This document shows, piece by piece, positions 59,986 through 64,000 of a stretch of DNA of 64,000 bases (positions are counted from its first letter, which is position 1; the number at the start of each line of letters is the position of its first letter). This DNA comes from CAYJLB01 sp964370845 (GTDB lineage Bacteria > Bacillota > Clostridia > Oscillospirales > Ruminococcaceae): NCBI GenBank assembly GCA_964370845.1, contig CAYJLB010000006.1:1-64000 (forward strand), written 5' to 3'. The position numbers and the translations under genes are program-made. Under the pieces are notes generated by a model. It was not told the origin of the DNA. It was given only the letters and a program-made list of their open reading frames with translations, and made no database searches.

Positions 59986-60693
59986 CTAACTTATTCCCCG
60001 TAATTGTACATTTTTAACAAATGGTTTCACAATCTCAACAATTTTATCAAGTTCTTCTTTAGAAAAACTTGCAAGATTAGTATTCAACTTCAATCTTTCG
60101 CAAAGCAAGTCCCCAGATGGCGTAAAATTTTGTATAAAGTACTTATAATCACCATTTATTAGCTGTGCAATTTCACCAAATTCTTCAATTTTGTGCAAAT
60201 TTTTAACTGCAGTAGTCCTAAACTCAAAATCAAGATTACCCTCACGAAGAAAATTCACACTCTCCAATACATTTTCAACAGGAAAATCCTTAATTCCAAC
60301 TGCAGAAGAATAGTTGCTCGGAGCACTTTTAATGTCCATTGCAACGTAATCAATAAAAGGCGCAACCTCTGATAAAACCTTAGGAAAATGACCATTAGTG
60401 TCAAGTTTAACAAGAAATCCCATCGCCTTAATTTCCTTAATAAAAGGCAAAATTTCACTCTGCAAAAGTGGCTCACCACCAGTAATGCAAACCCCGTCCA
60501 AAATCCCTTGCCGTTTTTTTAAAAAATCAAAAAAATGCTTAAAGGCAACATTGTCCTCGGCATTTTCACCAAATACCAAGGACGAATTATAGCAAAATGG
60601 ACAACGAAAATTACAATTTGGAGTAAAAACCGTACAAGCAGTTTTACCAGGAAAATCAAGCAAAGTAAGCTTCAATAAAGCAGCAATTTTCAT
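59986..60693 (-). CDS. Anaerobic ribonucleotide reductase activating protein (NrdG-like radical SAM)
   Basis: A 235-residue radical SAM activase. The cluster Cys are C27, C31 and C34 in CNFRCPFC; CITGGEPLL is the SAM-binding GGE motif. It resembles the NrdG2/PflA-like group that puts a glycyl radical on class III reductase. No nrdD is in the window, so another target is possible. AAAGG precedes the ATG at 60693. Confidence 0.85.
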   Translation of the reverse strand: MKIAALLKLTLLDFPGKTACTVFTPNCNFRCPFCYNSSLVFGENAEDNVAFKHFFDFLKKRQGILDGVCITGGEPLLQSEILPFIKEIKAMGFLVKLDTNGHFPKVLSEVAPFIDYVAMDIKSAPSNYSSAVGIKDFPVENVLESVNFLREGNLDFEFRTTAVKNLHKIEEFGEIAQLINGDYKYFIQNFTPSGDLLCERLKLNTNLASFSKEELDKIVEIVKPFVKNVQLRGIS

Positions 60694-60712
60694 TTCAAAC
60701 ACCTTTCAAAAC

Positions 60713-62134
60713 CTATCTAACCTCTGTGCCAACGTAAAAATGTTCCAAAATTTGCACATAATCATACCCGCCATAAACAGCGTAAAAATTTGCTCCATTT
60801 TGCGGCATTCCTACCCCATGCCCATAGCCATAAGTTGTAATCACGAACTCACTTCCGTTAAAAGATATATCAAAAGAGCTAGAACGTATACCAAATTTCA
60901 TTATTTTTTCCCTAAAATTACGTCCAGTAATCTCATAACTTTTACCATTTTGCACAAAAGTTGAATTCCCATCAATAGTCATAGAACCAACCATATTTCC
61001 ACTCAAATAGCTGTGAATTGAGAACCAATTCTCTGGAGAAGAACTTAAAACTATGTCAGTATTATTCTCAATTTGCGAGCGCATTTCATCAATAGAATAT
61101 ACTTTAGTAACCCCATAATTCGGGTCATAAAGCTCATCATAAACGGACTCAACCTCAACTAAATAAGGATAATTCGTCTTGTAAACGTCATAACACCAAG
61201 CCGTGCTACCAGCCGAAGACGCATAATAAGGTGTAAGTGCAACTTTACCATTGTAATATACAGCAACACCAAGAACTTCATTTACACAATTTTGAATTTT
61301 TAAGGACGCACTACTCCTCAAACCAACTTGCGGAGAACTACCTAATTCGTTATAAAATTTAACATAAGAATAAGCCGCAACAGCCTGCGCTTTTATAGCT
61401 TCTTCGTTCATGGAATCATTAATTTCATTTGCAACAATTTGACAAACGATGTCATAAGCAGAGCCAGAAACAATCCTTCCCGTGCTCAAATCTGTAACAG
61501 ATAAAATCTCCCCCGAAACGTCAGGAACTTGAATATCTTCGCTCTGTTCAGTTTCGCTAGAAGTGGCTTCACTGCTTGATTCAGTAGTAGTTTCCGTGGT
61601 ACTCTCAGTGGTAGATTCGGTTGTGGGTTCTGTGGTACTTTCGGTGGTAGATTCCGTTGTAGTTTCAGTAGTCGTCACCGTCGTGCTCTCAGTTGTCGTC
61701 ACCGTTGTGGTGGCAACTGTGGTACTTTGAGCAGTGGTTTCAACCGAAGTAGTTGACACAATTTCACTCTGCACAGGCACAGTTTCAGGTAACCGCGAAG
61801 GCATTTCAACCTCGTCAGTTTCAACAACTGAGCTATCTACATTTTGTACAACATTAACAATTTCGTATTCTGAAATTCCAGCCTTCCAAGAAATCAATTC
61901 GGGTGTAATTTCAACAGTATTTTCAGTAAAATATGTACTTTCTGAAGGCAAGTCACCAGTAGAGTCAGATGTATTTTCAAAAGTTTCTGCCTCAGTAGTG
62001 ATGTACATTTCTTCAGGAATTTCCGCCACAACAATGTCGGTGCAATCTCTCAAAACCGCGAAACAAAAGGCGTAAACAAAGGTAATAGAAAGTATAAAAG
62101 CCAACCGAACAAGGGGCAATCGCTTATTTTTCAA
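60713..62134 (-). CDS. SpoIID/LytB-domain protein with Thr/Glu-rich linker
   Basis: A 473-residue envelope protein: an N-terminal membrane anchor or signal (about 8-28), a linker of over 100 residues built on TTES/TTEST repeats (roughly 110-200), and a SpoIID domain (about 210-473: IVCQIVANEIND, AQAVAAYSYVKF, YASSAGSTAWCYDV, GYGHGVGMPQNGA). SpoIID is a lytic transglycosylase acting in engulfment. The TTG at 62134 follows AGGTAGGTG and is preferred over one eight codons earlier. The linker would span the wall; it is also the most repetitive coding DNA of the window. Confidence 0.85.
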   Translation of the reverse strand: MKNKRLPLVRLAFILSITFVYAFCFAVLRDCTDIVVAEIPEEMYITTEAETFENTSDSTGDLPSESTYFTENTVEITPELISWKAGISEYEIVNVVQNVDSSVVETDEVEMPSRLPETVPVQSEIVSTTSVETTAQSTTVATTTVTTTESTTVTTTETTTESTTESTTEPTTESTTESTTETTTESSSEATSSETEQSEDIQVPDVSGEILSVTDLSTGRIVSGSAYDIVCQIVANEINDSMNEEAIKAQAVAAYSYVKFYNELGSSPQVGLRSSASLKIQNCVNEVLGVAVYYNGKVALTPYYASSAGSTAWCYDVYKTNYPYLVEVESVYDELYDPNYGVTKVYSIDEMRSQIENNTDIVLSSSPENWFSIHSYLSGNMVGSMTIDGNSTFVQNGKSYEITGRNFREKIMKFGIRSSSFDISFNGSEFVITTYGYGHGVGMPQNGANFYAVYGGYDYVQILEHFYVGTEVR

Positions 62135-62170
62135 GATTTCACCTACCTTAAACAACAAAAGTTAAAACAA

Positions 62171-63151
62171 TTAAGTATTTTTATCAAGCCATTCTTGAGT
62201 CATATATTTGTCAGTATTAGCCTCAGTTTTGGAGGTGTCAACAGCCGCACTTTCCCCGTCACGAACTTTTCTCGCAACAACCACAAAACGCGCGTCATAA
62301 TACTCGCTAAACAAGCAAGTCGAAAGGGTCAAAAGCTCGTCACCAAACTCAACATCCACCTCAGTATTGTAATAAGTTCGCTTCATAACCTCGTTATAAT
62401 ACTCGTCAAACTCCTCTTGAGTGTCAAAAAATTGGGTGCTGTGATACTCAAAAAAGTTCCCATTATCCATATAAGTGCTTCCGCCCGTCAAGAAACAAGC
62501 AAAAACCTTCCATTCGCTTTCCTCATATAAAGTGTCAAAGCGAATAACTTGATGCTCTTTAAAATAATCGATGTAACGATAGTTAGCCGCATCGGCAAAA
62601 AACTCACCCGAAGCCATGTTGTGGGCATACAAAACGATGTTGTCAGGTGTTTCAGTTGCAGTCAAAGGCCCTCTGTAGTCAACAAAAACAGTTCCGGCGT
62701 CACTAGGGTTTTTGTTATAATCATGCTCCAAATAGTATGAATTATCGTCATTTTGCACAACCGGATAAGAAATATTCGTGCCCGCAACTTCAATCCAGCC
62801 CACCAAATCGTTGTTCATCTCGTACAATTCGTTAAATTTCGACAACATAATAGGCTCAACATCTTCATCAACCGCAGTTGTAGCGCTAGTTTCAACATCC
62901 TCAGTAGTCGCCGTTGCCTCCTCATACATAGAGGCCAAACTATCATTCAATTTATCAACATTAGGATCACCAAAAAGGTAAATATACAGCTGATAAGTTG
63001 AAAAAATCAGCCCAATAATAGCAATATAAAGGAAAATTTTACGAAAAACTTCCTTCGGGCTGTCCCCTTTTTTAGGAATATATTTGTCAGAAAATGAAAA
63101 TTTCTGCTCCTCAGTTTTGTTATAATTGTTCATTTCGTCCATTAAACCCAT
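62171..63151 (-). CDS. Class B sortase
   Basis: A transpeptidase that attaches proteins to peptidoglycan. About 326 residues: N-terminal membrane helix (about 38-58), a linker rich in Thr/Glu, then the sortase core with VGWIEVAGTNISYPVV, catalytic His in LYAHNM, Cys in TLSTCLF and Arg in DARFVVVARK. All three catalytic residues are present. The start is not certain (ATG at 63151 chosen; TTG and other ATGs lie within 30 bases). A substrate gene is not adjacent. Confidence 0.9.
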   Translation of the reverse strand: MGLMDEMNNYNKTEEQKFSFSDKYIPKKGDSPKEVFRKIFLYIAIIGLIFSTYQLYIYLFGDPNVDKLNDSLASMYEEATATTEDVETSATTAVDEDVEPIMLSKFNELYEMNNDLVGWIEVAGTNISYPVVQNDDNSYYLEHDYNKNPSDAGTVFVDYRGPLTATETPDNIVLYAHNMASGEFFADAANYRYIDYFKEHQVIRFDTLYEESEWKVFACFLTGGSTYMDNGNFFEYHSTQFFDTQEEFDEYYNEVMKRTYYNTEVDVEFGDELLTLSTCLFSEYYDARFVVVARKVRDGESAAVDTSKTEANTDKYMTQEWLDKNT

Positions 63152-63236
63152 GAAAAGTGTCAATCCTTTCTAAATCTCAAGTGTAAATGAAATAATGTTT
63201 TAACAAAAATCATTTCATTACAAAACCTTTGCCACA

Positions 63237-63815
63237 CTATTTTAAAATAAATCTTTTAACAAGATGTAAAGTTTCGAAAACAGTAAATTTCCGTACAAAA
63301 TCTCTGTCAAGTTGTGAAAATTTATTAAAAATTTCTAAATTTTCACAAAACAAAACTTCCTTATTATTTTTGGAAACAATTGCAACAAACACAGTACCTA
63401 CGCGGTTTTGTGGCAAGTCATCAACATAAGAAGCAACCCCAGTAACACCAATTCCAATATCAGAATTAGACTTTTCCATAACCCCAAAAGCCATCTCTAT
63501 TGCAACTTCTTTAGAGTAAATCCCCTTTGTGGAAATTGTCGTTTTATCGACATCTAACATAGAAATTTTTGTGCATTCAGAATAAGAAACAACGCCAAGC
63601 TGAAACACTCTAGAAGCCCCCGAAACGCTAGTTAAATACTGTGCAAGCATTCCACCAGTGCAACTTTCCGCAACTGCAATTTGCAATTTTTCCATATCAA
63701 GTAATTGTACCACATCAAAGGCAATTTTGTCAAGTTTTTCGCCAAATTCAAAGGATTTACAAGGCAAAATTTCACCCAAATCCCCCTCAAAAAAGCAAGA
63801 ATTTAAACCGTCCAT
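63237..63815 (-). CDS. CinA C-terminal-type NMN amidohydrolase
   Basis: A 192-residue protein matching the CinA C-terminal domain (PncC-type), which deamidates nicotinamide mononucleotide. AVAESCTGGMLAQYL and GIGVTGVAS contain the Ser/Thr active region, with GTVFVAIVS after. The first about 40 residues before MEKLQIAVAES are unusual for the family, and the start may be a TTG inside. The ATG at 63815 overlaps the stop of the preceding gene by 13 bases, so translation may be coupled. Confidence 0.85.
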   Translation of the reverse strand: MDGLNSCFFEGDLGEILPCKSFEFGEKLDKIAFDVVQLLDMEKLQIAVAESCTGGMLAQYLTSVSGASRVFQLGVVSYSECTKISMLDVDKTTISTKGIYSKEVAIEMAFGVMEKSNSDIGIGVTGVASYVDDLPQNRVGTVFVAIVSKNNKEVLFCENLEIFNKFSQLDRDFVRKFTVFETLHLVKRFILK

Positions 63816-64000
63816 TGAGTCTTACCATCAATATAAAAAGGCACAGTCCCCGCAATCGCCTCATCAATCAACTCAGTGAAATCGAAATGACTTTCCCCCT
63901 CCAAAACCGCTTTAATGCTAGGTTTCGTGCGTGGATGCTTAGGAGTAAACACAGTGCAACAATCCTCATAAGGCAAAATTGAAGTCTCAAAAGTGTCAAT
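63803..64000 (-). CDS. C-terminal part of an unknown protein, cut by the window edge
   Basis: The open frame enters at 64000 and ends at a TAA at 63803-63805, giving 65 residues. IDTFETSILPYEDCCTVFTPKH and the ending FYIDGKTQWTV look like a folded domain, but no family is recognised. It is directly coupled to the CinA-type gene through a 13-base overlap, so it is probably part of the same operon. Confidence 0.65.
   Translation of the reverse strand: MDTFETSILPYEDCCTVFTPKHPRTKPSIKAVLEGESHFDFTELIDEAIAGTVPFYIDGKTQWTV

Noticed and set aside
61560..61740. Short tandem repeats that could suggest a CRISPR array
   Set aside because: They are in-frame Thr/Glu codons of the SpoIID protein linker, with no constant repeat-spacer pattern.

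Overview
This window is a low-GC chromosome segment from a spore-forming Firmicute. The best fit is an anaerobic, gut-type clostridium of the Ruminococcaceae/Oscillospirales kind. The evidence is AT-rich codon use, AGAAAGGA-type ribosome binding sites, many TTG/GTG starts, three sporulation-type proteins (SpoVM, a SpoIIM-like protein, a SpoIID-domain protein), an anaerobic ribonucleotide reductase activase, and the order yicC-remA-gmk-rpoZ-priA-def-fmt-rsmB-rlmN-prpC-prkC-rsgA-thiN-spoVM, known from Bacillus and Clostridium. Genus-level identity is inference.

Layout. (1) 1-1464 is the end of an integrated element: a tyrosine recombinase next to a duplicated 3' end of a tRNA-Ser gene, which is the attachment site. 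(2) 1675-5260 holds a LacI-regulated family 2 glycosidase with two matching operators. (3) 5422-14138 holds ordinary genes: purA, an FAD-dependent dehydrogenase, rmuC, an amidohydrolase, a soluble PocR-type chemoreceptor, a signal-peptidase-like protein that seems to lack its catalytic serine, and a TIM-barrel protein. (4) 14192-24736 is an arginine biosynthesis cluster (argG, argH, argC, argJ, argB, argD, argF) with five unrelated small genes between the arg genes. An ARG-box-like site and a near-consensus promoter precede argG. (5) 24744-25813 is a Ca2+/Na+ antiporter with its own promoter. (6) 25844-39122, all on the minus strand, is the conserved cluster listed above. It runs from one strong promoter at yicC to spoVM, a 25-residue gene. 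(7) 39160-42508 holds the SpoIIM-like gene, secG and rnr.

(8) 42540-54190 is a compact phage-derived module on the minus strand: small and large terminase, portal, scaffold, capsid, three connector-type genes, distal tail, tail tip, baseplate, then holin and lysozyme. All frames are open, but there is no recognisable tail tube, tape measure, integrase, repressor or replication gene. Upstream of the small terminase lie an intrinsic terminator and a perfect 20-bp inverted repeat built from TGACATT pairs. This module is the most unusual part of the window. It could be a domesticated capsid/packaging system, a gene-transfer-agent-like element, a satellite, or a decayed prophage that kept its frames.

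(9) 54190-55122 holds a repeat-rich non-coding stretch, a possible 32-residue membrane peptide and a small secreted acidic protein. (10) 55203-64000 holds a GntR regulator with a racemase-family enzyme, a sulfatase, a MATE exporter, the NrdG-like activase, a SpoIID-domain protein with a Thr/Glu-rich linker, a class B sortase, a CinA-domain protein and a truncated unknown gene. No CRISPR array, rRNA operon or complete tRNA gene was seen.
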